17,877 bases of DNA from an uncultured bacterium (GCA_902464375.1 CABQIM010000033.1:1-17877); one strand, 5' to 3'; numbered from the stretch's first letter, positions 1-8,189 are shown. Made by a program: numbers and translations. Notes: a model not told the origin generated them from the letters alone.

Positions 1-10
1 AGTTAATATT

Positions 11-2602
11 ATGATTGATTTTGAAAAATTTACAAACTATTCTCAAGAAATAATATTTGCAGCAAATGCAAAAAAGGATTTTTACAAGAATTCGGAAGTT
101 CAGCCTGAGCATATTGTTATGGCTATGATTGAAGATAAAGGAATTTCTAAGGATTACTTAACTGAATTAAAATTATTAAATCAAAACTTTATCAACGCAA
201 TTGTAGCAAGGATTAAGGAATATCCTACAATATCCGGTGTGAGCGCTTCTCAACAAGTATTTCTATCTAGAGAGACAAATTCTTTGTTGGAGGTTGCGAC
301 ACAAGAAGCTGAAACTTTGAAGGATGATTTTATCGGAATTGAATGTATTTTGATTGCGATGACAAAACTAGATAATTCATTCATAAAAGATTTGTTGAAA
401 CGAAATGGGGTTGATACAAATTCTATTTTGAATGCAATGAGAAAGATTAGAGGTAACAAAAAAGTGGATAATAAAAATGCAGAAGAAAATATGAAAGCTC
501 TTGAAAAATACTCTACTGACTTAACAGAACGTGCTCGTAAGGGTAAATTAGACCCAGTAATCGGTCGTGACGAAGAAGTCAGAAGAATTATTCAAGTCTT
601 AAATAGAAGAACAAAAAATAATCCGGTTCTTATTGGTGAACCTGGGGTTGGTAAAACCGCAATAGTTGAAGGTTTGGCACAAAGAATCATAAGAGGTGAT
701 GTTCCTGAAAGTTTGAAGGATGTTAAACTTATTTCTCTTGATTTGGGTGCATTAGTAGCCGGTGCAAAATTCAGAGGTGAATTTGAAGAACGTTTGAAAG
801 CTGTATTAAAAGAAGTTCAAGAATCAAATGGTGAAATTGTTATGTTCATTGATGAATTGCACACTGTAGTTGGAGCTGGTGCTACAGAAGGTTCTATGGA
901 TGCCGGAAACTTATTAAAACCAATGCTTGCAAGGGGTGAATTAAGAACAATTGGTGCAACTACAATCAATGAATACCGTAAGTATATTGAAAAAGACCCT
1001 GCTTTGGAACGTCGTTTTCAGCCGGTTCTTGTTGATGAACCATCAGTTGAAGATACAATTTCAATCTTAAGAGGTTTGAAAGAAAAATACGAAGTTCACC
1101 ATGGGGTTAGAATTCTTGATAGCGCTTTGATTGCAGCCGCTCAACTTTCTGATAGATATATTACAGATAGGTTTTTGCCTGATAAAGCAATTGATTTGAT
1201 TGATGAAGCTGCGTCTGCTCTTCGTATAGAAATTGATTCTATGCCGGAAGAAATTGATGTTATGTTGCGTCAAAAAATTCAATTAGAAATCGAACGTGAA
1301 GCTTTGAAAAAGGAAACTTCTCCTGAATGTATTGCTAAAATTGATAAATTAACTTCTGAAATTGATGACTTGGAAGGCAAAATAGGAAAATTAAAAGCTC
1401 AATGGGAAGTAGAAAAGAGTACAATTCAGGGTGAAGCCGGAATTAAAGACGAGATAGATAAAGTTAAAACGAAGATTGCGGAAGCTGAACGTAATACAGA
1501 TTTGCAGACAGCTGCAGAACTTAAATATGGTAAGTTGATGGAATTAGAGAAAAAACTTCAATCTATTCAAGGCAAAGAAAAAGGCGAAAACAAGCTTCTT
1601 AAAGAAGAAATTGATGGTGATGATATTGCACAAATCGTAAGCAAGTGGACAGGAATTCCGGTTAATAGACTTGTAGAAAGCGAAATGCAGAAATTATTGC
1701 GAATGGAAGATGTTTTACACAAACGTTTAATCGGTCAGGATGAAGCTGTTGAAACTGTTGCGGATGCAATTAGACGTGCTCGTTCAGGTTTGAAAGATCC
1801 TAAACGTCCGATTGGTACATTTATTTTCTTAGGTCCAACTGGTGTTGGTAAAACAGAACTTGCAAAAACCTTGGCAGAATTCTTGTTTAATGATGAGGAT
1901 GCAATTATCAGAATTGATATGTCAGAATATATGGAAAAACATAACGTTGCAAGACTTGTCGGAGCTCCTCCGGGATACGTTGGTTATGAAGAAGGCGGTC
2001 AATTGACAGAAGCTGTAAGACGTAAACCTTATTCTGTAGTATTGTTTGATGAAATTGAAAAAGCTCATCCGGATGTATTCAATTTGATGTTACAAATCTT
2101 TGATGACGGTCGTTTGACGGATTCTAAAGGCAGAACTGTTGATTTCAAAAATACTGTTATTATTATGACAAGTAATATCGGTAGCGAAATTATTTTGGAT
2201 GATTCTATCAATAATGCAGGTGGAAATTTTGATGAAACCAAAGAAAAAGTTATGGCTGTAATGAGAGAACGTTTCAAACCGGAATTCTTGAACAGGGTTG
2301 ATGAAACAATCTTCTTTAAAGCTTTAACAATGCAACAATTGTCTGCAATTGTTGATATTCAAATGGATCATTTAAGAAAACTTCTTGCCGATAGAAATAT
2401 TACTTTTGAAATTACGGATGATGCAAAAGAATTCCTTGCAAGACGTGGTTTTAATCCAATATATGGCGCTCGTCCATTGAAGAGAGTAATCAGACAAATG
2501 GTCGAAAATCCTTTATCAAAATTGTTATTGGCTCAAAAATTTATTGAAGGCGATAATATTAAGATTGATGTTAAGGATGATGAGATTGTTTTTGATAAAT
2601 AA
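11..2602 (+). CDS. clpB: ATP-dependent disaggregase ClpB (Hsp100, AAA+)
   Basis: ClpB is a cytosolic ring hexamer that threads aggregated proteins through its pore, working with DnaK/DnaJ/GrpE. The 863-residue length fits full-length ClpB. Visible domains are an N-terminal Clp repeat domain (about 1-145), AAA+ domain 1 with Walker A GEPGVGKT (209-216) and Walker B VMFIDE (277-282), a long charged coiled-coil middle domain (about 400-530), and AAA+ domain 2 with Walker A GPTGVGKT (608-615), a FDE Walker B near 680 and the KAHPDVFN segment. A C-terminal domain follows. The coiled-coil length separates ClpB from ClpA and ClpC, and I see no ClpP-binding IGF/L loop. The start MIDFEKFTNYSQE aligns with the usual ClpB N terminus. 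Only 10 bases precede it in the window, so promoter and heat-shock control cannot be judged. All nucleotide-binding motifs look intact. Confidence 0.95.
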   Translation: MIDFEKFTNYSQEIIFAANAKKDFYKNSEVQPEHIVMAMIEDKGISKDYLTELKLLNQNFINAIVARIKEYPTISGVSASQQVFLSRETNSLLEVATQEAETLKDDFIGIECILIAMTKLDNSFIKDLLKRNGVDTNSILNAMRKIRGNKKVDNKNAEENMKALEKYSTDLTERARKGKLDPVIGRDEEVRRIIQVLNRRTKNNPVLIGEPGVGKTAIVEGLAQRIIRGDVPESLKDVKLISLDLGALVAGAKFRGEFEERLKAVLKEVQESNGEIVMFIDELHTVVGAGATEGSMDAGNLLKPMLARGELRTIGATTINEYRKYIEKDPALERRFQPVLVDEPSVEDTISILRGLKEKYEVHHGVRILDSALIAAAQLSDRYITDRFLPDKAIDLIDEAASALRIEIDSMPEEIDVMLRQKIQLEIEREALKKETSPECIAKIDKLTSEIDDLEGKIGKLKAQWEVEKSTIQGEAGIKDEIDKVKTKIAEAERNTDLQTAAELKYGKLMELEKKLQSIQGKEKGENKLLKEEIDGDDIAQIVSKWTGIPVNRLVESEMQKLLRMEDVLHKRLIGQDEAVETVADAIRRARSGLKDPKRPIGTFIFLGPTGVGKTELAKTLAEFLFNDEDAIIRIDMSEYMEKHNVARLVGAPPGYVGYEEGGQLTEAVRRKPYSVVLFDEIEKAHPDVFNLMLQIFDDGRLTDSKGRTVDFKNTVIIMTSNIGSEIILDDSINNAGGNFDETKEKVMAVMRERFKPEFLNRVDETIFFKALTMQQLSAIVDIQMDHLRKLLADRNITFEITDDAKEFLARRGFNPIYGARPLKRVIRQMVENPLSKLLLAQKFIEGDNIKIDVKDDEIVFDK

Positions 2603-2641
2603 AATCATTAATATTCGTCCGTATTCGTAATTCATTGTTGT

Positions 2642-2690
2642 CACGCCCTCTCTAACAAGAGAGGGCGTGTGCATTTCCCTTTTTTTATGG
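2642..2690 (+). terminator. Strong hairpin with T-rich tail after clpB
   Basis: A perfect 12-bp stem CACGCCCTCTCT / AGAGAGGGCGTG (2642-2653 with 2658-2669) closes an AACA loop. It is followed on the + strand by a T-rich stretch ending in a run of seven T at about 2680-2686. It begins 39 bases after the clpB stop and sits between convergent genes, so it most likely ends clpB transcription. The T-run starts about ten bases beyond the stem, so this is not a textbook terminator. The minus side has no T-run, so it is less convincing for the facing gene. Confidence 0.6.
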
Positions 2691-2736
2691 AGGTGTTAAC
2701 CCATAGAATTTTAAAAGAGGGTAGATATATTAAACC

Positions 2737-3969
2737 CTAATAAAACATTTGCATTGCGTTTGGCAATCCCTTATGGTAATTTCCAACAGATGGCTGCAAT
2801 CTTATGCCATAAGTTACGTGGTCGTTATCTACTGATACCCATTCGCCTTTAGCAACACCGTCTTGGAATCCTTCTGTGTGTATCATATCTGCATTAGAAT
2901 TCGGAGTCATAAGGAAAAAGTTTTTATAACCGACAGTATCGTTGTAGGTCAAGCCTAAAGCTTTAAAATCCGGCAATGTTTCACTTAATTCTGTAAGATT
3001 TCTAAAATCTTTTTGTGTAGGTGTGTGTTCTATATATTTATAGATGGAATAATTTTTATCGTGGTTGTAATAACATAATGGCGCAGAATTTCGACTTCTA
3101 TTATAAGTTAAGTAAGAGTCAATTTTTGCTAGGGTACCAAGTGCAAATGGAGCATCAAGACTTCTTAATTCAGGAGAGCTCATCTTCAAGACAAATTTCT
3201 TGCCTTCCGGAGTAAATATTCCAAATACATTTTTATCGGATTTACCTTCAGTAAAATATGCAAAATCATAAGTTCTGTTGTCTATAGTTAAACTATTAAT
3301 TTTTTTCTTATTTTTAACTCCGACTTCCATTTCCTTTGATAAATAATCAGTGATTTTATCAAGGTGATTTTTAGGTATTTCTTTTGGGATGTTGCCAATT
3401 TCAACTTTATCAGTTCCTCTTAATTTTTGGAATTTACTTATAAGAAAATTTCCGCTCCAATCCGGACGCATACGTAATAAATCTTCTAAAGAGTGAGCTT
3501 CGTTGGCTTTCCATTCAATAAATTTTGTATACGCTTGGTTGTATGGGCTATCCCAACAGAATGACATTAAATTTTTTGAATTTGCAGGAAGCTTCTGCGT
3601 TAAGCTAGTCATGACATCGTTGGATTTTCTTGGGTTGTAAGCAATGCTGTAGATTAATTCCCTGCTTCTATCTGTTGTATTTAAAATTTCAGTTAGAAAT
3701 TTGTCTAAAACTTCTGGTGTTTCTTCTATTTTTAAGAAAGATTGAATTGCCGGTGTTCTATCGTTTTTAATATACCAGTCGTATTCTTCCCAAAGTTTTG
3801 CAATTGATTTTCCGCCTTTAAAATTTATTCCGGCAAAGTACATTGGATTTGTAGCCGGAAGTTTTTCTTGAGAAATAGTTCTGTTATTATTAGTTTCTGC
3901 TGATTGTTTTGTATTTAATTTCTTTACCTGATTTTGTATGTGATATGGATTTATAGCTGTAATATTCAT
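2737..3969 (-). CDS. Unrecognised protein with N-terminal I-x-F-x-G tag and possible kinase-like C-terminal half
   Basis: I do not recognise this 410-residue protein as a named family. It opens with MNITAINPYHIQNQ, a low-complexity Asn/Thr/Lys linker and then YFAGINFKGG (44-53); a similar opening is seen in the protein at 6904-7533. Residues about 55-220 look helical. Residues about 230-410 read like a very diverged protein-kinase or phosphotransferase fold: FVLKM (259-263, Lys262 at the beta-3 lysine position), a hinge-like YKYIEHTP (310-317), a catalytic-loop-like stretch with Asp344 and Asn350 followed by FFL, and VSVDND (378-383) at the place of a DFG aspartate. No glycine loop is obvious, so activity is doubtful. 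There is no signal peptide. AAGGAG at 3975-3980 supports the start. The gene stands alone between clpB and the divergent glyA. The coding call is firm; the fold is a guess. Confidence 0.75.
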   Translation of the reverse strand: MNITAINPYHIQNQVKKLNTKQSAETNNNRTISQEKLPATNPMYFAGINFKGGKSIAKLWEEYDWYIKNDRTPAIQSFLKIEETPEVLDKFLTEILNTTDRSRELIYSIAYNPRKSNDVMTSLTQKLPANSKNLMSFCWDSPYNQAYTKFIEWKANEAHSLEDLLRMRPDWSGNFLISKFQKLRGTDKVEIGNIPKEIPKNHLDKITDYLSKEMEVGVKNKKKINSLTIDNRTYDFAYFTEGKSDKNVFGIFTPEGKKFVLKMSSPELRSLDAPFALGTLAKIDSYLTYNRSRNSAPLCYYNHDKNYSIYKYIEHTPTQKDFRNLTELSETLPDFKALGLTYNDTVGYKNFFLMTPNSNADMIHTEGFQDGVAKGEWVSVDNDHVTYGIRLQPSVGNYHKGLPNAMQMFY

Positions 3970-4043
3970 AATTGCTCCTTACTTATCTATTCAAGTCCAA
4001 AAAAAGTGTAAATTGCTCTTTTGTGAACTAATATTTACAATTA

Positions 4044-4072
4044 TTTACTTATCAGAAATTTTTCCGTATAAT
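4044..4072 (+). promoter_or_regulatory. Sigma-70-type promoter of glyA
   Basis: TTTACT (4044-4049) and TATAAT (4067-4072) are separated by 17 bases. The -10 box is perfect and the -35 box matches four of six consensus positions. Transcription should start near 4079, leaving a leader of roughly 40 bases that contains the strong Shine-Dalgarno before glyA. Confidence 0.55.
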
Positions 4073-4118
4073 TATTAAAAGATTTAAAAGTGTTTTTACA
4101 GATTTTGGGGAGGGGATT

Positions 4119-5354
4119 ATGCATATAGAAGAAGTTAAAAAGACGGATGCAGAAGTTGCGCAATATATTGAAGATGAATTAAAAAGACAACAAACAACAA
4201 TTGAACTTATTGCGAGTGAGAATTTTACCTCTCCGGCTGTAATGGAAGCTTGCGGAAGTATTCTTACAAATAAGTATGCTGAAGGTAAGCCGCATAAACG
4301 TTATTATAACGGATGTGAAGTAATTGATAAAATTGAAGAACTAGCTCAAAAACGTGCTTGCGAATTATTCCATATGGATCATGCGAATGTTCAGCCTCAT
4401 TCCGGAGCACAAGCTAACATGGCTGTATTTTTTGCTTTACTTAAACACGGTGATACAATCTTGGGCATGGATTTATCAAATGGTGGACACCTTAGTCATG
4501 GTTGCCCTGTAAACTTTTCCGGAACATATTTTGATGCAAAAAGTTATGGTGTTGATTCAGAAGGCAATATTGATTATGAAGATGTTAGAAAAAAAGCTCA
4601 CGAATATAAACCAAAATTGATTATTTGTGGCGCTAGCAACTATTCTAAAATTATTGATTTCAAAAAATTTAGAGAAATTGCTGATGAAGTTGGGGCAATT
4701 CTTATGGCTGATATTGCGCATATAGCAGGGCTTGTAGCAGGCGGTGTTCATCCTTCTCCGGCAGGTTATGCTCAAATTGTTACTACGACAACTCACAAAA
4801 CTCTAAGAGGTCCTAGAGGCGGTATTATTATGTGTGATGAAGAATACGCAGCAGCTATTGATAAAGCTGTATTCCCTGGAATACAAGGAGGTCCGTTAGA
4901 GCATATTATCGCAGGAAAGGCTGTTGCTCTAAAAGAAGCAATGTCACCAGAATTTAAAGCTTATGCAGAACAAATTGTTAAAAACGCTGCTGCTATGGCG
5001 CAAGGACTTCTTGATAACGGTATGGAAATTGTTGGTGGTATGACTCAAAACCACTTAATGACTTTGGATTTAAGAAAAACTGGCAAAACCGGTAAAGATA
5101 TGGCAAATGTTTTGGAAAGAGTTGGTATTACTGCTAATAAAAATACAGTACCAAACGATCCTCAAAGTCCATTTGTGACAAGCGGCATTAGATTAGGCGC
5201 AGCTGCTATGACAACAAGAGGATTCAAAGAAGACGATATGAAAGAAGTGGCAAGAATTATATCTGAAGCGATTAAGAATTCTGAAAATGAAGAAGTTCTA
5301 ACTCAATTGAGGGCTGATTCTTTAAAACTTTGTGAAAAATATCCATTGTATTAA
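4119..5354 (+). CDS. glyA: Serine hydroxymethyltransferase
   Basis: SHMT is a cytosolic PLP enzyme that interconverts serine plus tetrahydrofolate with glycine plus 5,10-methylene-tetrahydrofolate, supplying one-carbon units. The 411-residue length is typical of bacterial GlyA. Visible signatures are ELIASENFTS near the N terminus, NKYAEGKPHKRYYNGCE, HSGAQANMAV, and the PLP site TTTTHKTLRGPRGG with the Schiff-base lysine at 227, followed by FPGIQGGPLEH. The C-terminal substrate-binding stretch SGIRLGAAAMTTRG is also present. A purine-rich GGGAGGGG Shine-Dalgarno lies just before ATG 4119 and fixes the start. The gene has its own promoter and appears monocistronic. Nothing in it looks damaged. 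Confidence 0.97.
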   Translation: MHIEEVKKTDAEVAQYIEDELKRQQTTIELIASENFTSPAVMEACGSILTNKYAEGKPHKRYYNGCEVIDKIEELAQKRACELFHMDHANVQPHSGAQANMAVFFALLKHGDTILGMDLSNGGHLSHGCPVNFSGTYFDAKSYGVDSEGNIDYEDVRKKAHEYKPKLIICGASNYSKIIDFKKFREIADEVGAILMADIAHIAGLVAGGVHPSPAGYAQIVTTTTHKTLRGPRGGIIMCDEEYAAAIDKAVFPGIQGGPLEHIIAGKAVALKEAMSPEFKAYAEQIVKNAAAMAQGLLDNGMEIVGGMTQNHLMTLDLRKTGKTGKDMANVLERVGITANKNTVPNDPQSPFVTSGIRLGAAAMTTRGFKEDDMKEVARIISEAIKNSENEEVLTQLRADSLKLCEKYPLY

Positions 5355-5387
5355 CCATTGTGCTTTTTATAGTTAACGAGTTTCACG

Positions 5388-5515
5388 CTTCTCCCTTGAT
5401 GGGAGAGCGGATTTTCGGTAGGGCGTTAGCCCGTAAGGTGGAGGTCAGACGTTACTCTGCCGACACCCCGAATAATCCAAGACAAGCTGGGCGGAGCCCT
5501 GATGAGGGTGGATAT
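5388..5515. repeat. GC-rich hairpin-dense intergenic island
   Basis: Between glyA and the WecA-like gene lies a stretch clearly richer in G+C than its surroundings, with several nested hairpins. These include CGC-TCTCCC paired with GGGAGA-GCG at about 5390-5413, GGGC/GCCC around GTTA, CAGA/TCTG around CGTTAC, GGGC/GCCC around GGA, and CCCT/AGGG around GATG. No open frame of interest runs through it. The first hairpin may help end glyA transcription but has no T-run. It could be a dispersed palindromic repeat or a structured RNA; I cannot tell which, and it matches no RNA family I know. Confidence 0.4.
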
Positions 5516-5546
5516 AGAGTTATTATTTGCGTATGAGAAACGTAAA

Positions 5547-5575
5547 TTTTATATATTTTATTTATCTGTTATAAT
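5547..5575 (+). promoter_or_regulatory. Candidate promoter of the WecA-like gene
   Basis: A perfect TATAAT lies at 5570-5575, with TSS expected near 5582. The hexamer 17 bases upstream (TTTTAT, 5547-5552) is a weak -35 match. The TSS would be about 17 bases before the ATG, leaving room for the AAGGA Shine-Dalgarno. Confidence 0.4.
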
Positions 5576-5598
5576 AAAAGAAAAAACAAGGAATAAAC

Positions 5599-6669
5599 AT
5601 GATTATAAAATTAACTCAAGCGCACATAATTGGAGCATTTGTTTCTTACCTTATTGGTGTATTTATTGTTCCACTGGTAATAGAATTTTCGCAAAAAGAA
5701 GGTTTGGTTGATTTACCGAACGAAAGAAAGATTCACAAACTCCCAATATCAAGGTTAGGTGGTGTTGCGATTTGGTCAAGTGCAATGCTGACTTTTTTAA
5801 TTCTTGTATTATTGAGTTATTATCCATATGGCAGTTTGCTCTCAGGAATTCTATTGGGCGGCTCATTAATGTTTTTGCTTGGTCTTGTTGATGATGTTTA
5901 CAACCTTAATGCAAAATTTAAGCTTGTTATACAACTATCAATTGCAACGATTGTTTATTTGTTAGGTGTGCAGATTGATACAATATTCAATCCATTAGGC
6001 GGTGTGATTCCTCTCGGATGGCTTTCATATCCGATTACAATATTGTGGATAGTTGGAATTTCTAATGCTGTTAACTTTATTGATGGCGTAGATGGTTTGG
6101 CAGGTTCTGTAATTTCTGTAAGCTCAATTACATTGGCTTTGATTGCAGTTGCAATAACTCCGGCACAGCCAATTACAGCTTTAATTGCATTTATTCTTGC
6201 TGGGTCTATGCTTGCATTTTTAACGTTTAACTTTAATCCTGCAAAAATATTTATGGGCGATTCCGGCGCCTTGTTCTCAGGTTTCTTGCTTGCAACATTA
6301 TCTATTGCAGGAGTAATGAAAGGTGCAGCTCTTGCGGTACTTTTACCATTTTTGGTATTAGCAGTTCCAATTATGGATATTACATACTCTAGCTTAAGAA
6401 GAATTATGAAAGGAAAATCTCCTTTTGTAGCTGATGCTGATCACATTCACCACAAACTATTAAAAGCAGGTTTTTCTCAAAAGAAAACTGTTGCAATTTT
6501 GACTTCTGTAGCGATTGTGGGTGGAGCTGTTGCAACATATTTTACGGGCGCTTTGAAAAACTATTTTATATATATAGCGATTTTACTTTTAATAATGATT
6601 GTTTTGAGTGTAATTAGTGTAATGACAAAACCACAACCAATTGAACCGCATGAAGAACATCATGAATAA
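5599..6669 (+). CDS. wecA: WecA/TagO-family undecaprenyl-phosphate N-acetylhexosamine-1-phosphate transferase
   Basis: This is an integral membrane enzyme of the MraY/WecA (glycosyltransferase family 4) superfamily. It moves GlcNAc-1-phosphate, or a related sugar phosphate, from a UDP-sugar to undecaprenyl phosphate, the first step of many surface polysaccharides. The 356 residues form about ten or eleven hydrophobic segments. Conserved sites are the Asp pair in LGLVDD (98-99), NFIDGVDGLAG (159-169), MGDSGA (219-224) and HIHH (282-285). The HIHH box is typical of WecA/TagO rather than MraY, so a GlcNAc-type substrate is more likely than UDP-MurNAc-pentapeptide. The C terminus ends in a charged His/Glu tail (HEEHHE). 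AAGGA sits a few bases before ATG 5599. No glycan-cluster neighbours are present, so the polymer cannot be named. Confidence 0.9.
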   Translation: MIIKLTQAHIIGAFVSYLIGVFIVPLVIEFSQKEGLVDLPNERKIHKLPISRLGGVAIWSSAMLTFLILVLLSYYPYGSLLSGILLGGSLMFLLGLVDDVYNLNAKFKLVIQLSIATIVYLLGVQIDTIFNPLGGVIPLGWLSYPITILWIVGISNAVNFIDGVDGLAGSVISVSSITLALIAVAITPAQPITALIAFILAGSMLAFLTFNFNPAKIFMGDSGALFSGFLLATLSIAGVMKGAALAVLLPFLVLAVPIMDITYSSLRRIMKGKSPFVADADHIHHKLLKAGFSQKKTVAILTSVAIVGGAVATYFTGALKNYFIYIAILLLIMIVLSVISVMTKPQPIEPHEEHHE

Positions 6670-6712
6670 TATTGTGTTCCGTTTAAGAGAAATAGTGGCG
6701 GAAAAAGTTAAA

Positions 6713-6901
6713 AGTTGAAAATTGAAAGTGGTTTTAAAACGGTTAGTATTTTACCTACAAGTATGGCGCATTCCCTCTCCTCGGGGGAGTTTTCTGCTTG
6801 ACTGACCAGTCTGTAGTTTTTACTACAAGTTACTAAGTGTGGTGTAAAGGGTGGGGGCTAATAGTAATCCTTGTGTATAGACATTGGGTCAATTTTCAAC
6901 T
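6713..6901. repeat. 189-bp element bounded by 13-bp inverted repeats
   Basis: AGTTGAAAATTGA (6713-6725) and its exact reverse complement TCAATTTTCAACT (6889-6901) bound 189 bases between the WecA-like gene and the convergent GNAT-like gene. Inside are smaller foldbacks, including TGTAGT/ACTACA around four T (6812-6827) and GACT/AGTC around GACC (about 6799-6810). No open frame and no clear target-site duplication are seen. The right end lies two bases before the stop codon of the minus-strand gene. It could be a MITE-like element, or a fortuitous inverted repeat in A+T-rich sequence. Confidence 0.45.
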
Positions 6902-6903
6902 CC

Positions 6904-7533
6904 CTACAGTCCGCCTTGTAATCGTGATAACGGCTCTTTGTTTTCGGGTGGAAGGTAGAGCAAGTTTGGGTTATGGATGTTGAATTTTTGCCCTGGAACC
7001 GGCGGAAATTCTTGACGCATTCCAATAATATTTTTGTACCACGCTAATGCTTCGTTCACAGAAATAAGTTTAACGTTGCCTTGACAGCAGGCTTCATCGC
7101 TTCTTCTTTGAGCAATTTGTAATAGTCTGGTTCCGATATCTTTGAAATATTCAAGATTCTTGTCATGGTATGGGGTATTTGGCTTTGAAAAATTTCTCAA
7201 ATCATCTACCATAACATAACTAGGATCTACTTTATCCCAAGGATTTGGAGGACATTTAATTATGAAAATATTTGCGTTTCCGATTATTTCGTTCTTATCA
7301 TTTTTTATTGTATAATTCTCAACATTTTCGCCTAAAAATTTTTTGAAAACATTTAGGAACGCTTCGCCATTATCTTTGCGTACACGAATTTTCCCAATAT
7401 AACCTTCGGCACAACTACCTATATTGGTGTGAGTCAGCGTTGGGATATTGTGCCCAAAGCTAATGCTGTTGTGCTTTACGGATTTTGTATATTGAATATT
7501 TGTTGGTTGGATATAAGAAATATTTGTAATCAT
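6904..7533 (-). CDS. GNAT-like acetyltransferase-fold protein with N-terminal I-x-F-x-G tag
   Basis: The 209-residue protein carries an N-terminal leader (MITNISYIQP, then ISFGHN at 24-29) of the same style as the 410-residue protein at 2737-3969. The remainder resembles a GNAT N-acetyltransferase. IIGNANIFII (83-92) would be the central strands. KDIGTRLLQIAQRRS (131-145) resembles motif A, the acetyl-CoA pyrophosphate loop and helix. VKLISVNEALAWYKNIIGMRQ (154-174) fits the motif B pattern in which a Tyr precedes a Gly near the C-terminal strand. The acetyl-acceptor is unknown. No signal peptide or membrane segment is present, and no clear Shine-Dalgarno precedes ATG 7533. It is confidently coding, and moderately likely to be GNAT. 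Confidence 0.7.
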   Translation of the reverse strand: MITNISYIQPTNIQYTKSVKHNSISFGHNIPTLTHTNIGSCAEGYIGKIRVRKDNGEAFLNVFKKFLGENVENYTIKNDKNEIIGNANIFIIKCPPNPWDKVDPSYVMVDDLRNFSKPNTPYHDKNLEYFKDIGTRLLQIAQRRSDEACCQGNVKLISVNEALAWYKNIIGMRQEFPPVPGQKFNIHNPNLLYLPPENKEPLSRLQGGL

Positions 7534-7578
7534 ATTTCTATAAAAACACGTAAAAATAAAATTTGTTAGTTGGATGAG

Positions 7579-7608
7579 AAAAAATAAAGGCGCAGCTACG
7601 CTGCGCCT
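7579..7608 (-). terminator. Intrinsic terminator of the EF-hand gene
   Basis: A perfect 9-bp stem AGGCGCAGC / GCTGCGCCT (7588-7608, loop TAC) is followed on the minus strand by a T-rich tract (7587 down to 7579). It starts 24 bases beyond the stop of the EF-hand gene. Confidence 0.85.
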
Positions 7609-7631
7609 AACCTTACTTCATAACACTTAAC

Positions 7632-8189
7632 CTAACTATTCTCATCGTCATCCAAGAGTCTGTAATCCATTATACTACCTTCGTATTCTGTCAAATCATC
7701 GCCATAAAACATAGACATGTTGTTGACTAGTCTGTTTGTATCAGCGGTTTTTTGTTTCTGAATATCGGAGTTTACACCATATGCGTTAATTTCTGCGTTA
7801 GTAACTTTGCCATCGTGGTTTGCATCAATATCATCAAAATGTGCTAAAACCGTTTCTTGTAAAGATGTGCTTAAGCCTGATGAAGCACCTAGGGTTGTAA
7901 TTTGTTCTCTTGTTAAACCTTGTGTTGCAATGTTGTTCATCAAAGATTGAATCTCGTCTGCAGAAATTTTGCCGTCACCGTTTTTGTCGACACTGTTAAA
8001 ATTATTTGTTAAATATGATGCGAAAGTTGAGCCGTAAGCTGTATTAGTTACATTTGTGTTTGTTAAAGATGCGCTTAAGTTCTCTAATGTTAATCCATCA
8101 CTGTATTGGCTTGATAGTAGAGAAAAAGAATTTGTTAGCCCTGCGTTTATCCCGCTAAATAAAGAAGAACCGTCTAGTCGTTTGCCCAT
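7632..8189 (-). CDS. EF-hand calcium-binding domain protein
   Basis: This 185-residue protein contains two canonical EF-hand loops, DKNGDGKISADE (68-79) and DANHDGKVTNAE (122-133). Both have Asp or Asn at positions 1, 3 and 5, Gly at 6, a hydrophobic residue at 8 and Glu at 12, so both should bind calcium. The linker between them is helical and the N-terminal 60 residues are rich in Ser, Asn, Thr and Leu. The C terminus is acidic (LLDDDENS). No signal peptide or membrane segment is obvious, so location is unknown; many bacterial EF-hand proteins are exported, but nothing here shows it. AAGGAG lies 8 bases before ATG 8189 and supports that start. It is transcribed alone, divergent from the phosphatase-like gene, with its own terminator. 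Function beyond calcium binding is unknown. Confidence 0.85.
   Translation of the reverse strand: MGKRLDGSSLFSGINAGLTNSFSLLSSQYSDGLTLENLSASLTNTNVTNTAYGSTFASYLTNNFNSVDKNGDGKISADEIQSLMNNIATQGLTREQITTLGASSGLSTSLQETVLAHFDDIDANHDGKVTNAEINAYGVNSDIQKQKTADTNRLVNNMSMFYGDDLTEYEGSIMDYRLLDDDENS

Noticed and set aside
3984..4012. TTTACA and TAGATA with 17-base spacing on the minus strand, upstream of the 410-residue gene
   Set aside because: The predicted start of transcription (about 3977) would fall inside the Shine-Dalgarno (3975-3980), removing the site that supports the start codon.
5388..5515. SRP RNA, tmRNA or RNase P RNA
   Set aside because: None of the conserved core motifs of these RNAs could be seen, and the length is wrong for tmRNA and RNase P.
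5502..5711. 69-residue + frame before wecA
   Set aside because: It overlaps the well-supported wecA start in another frame and has no family features.
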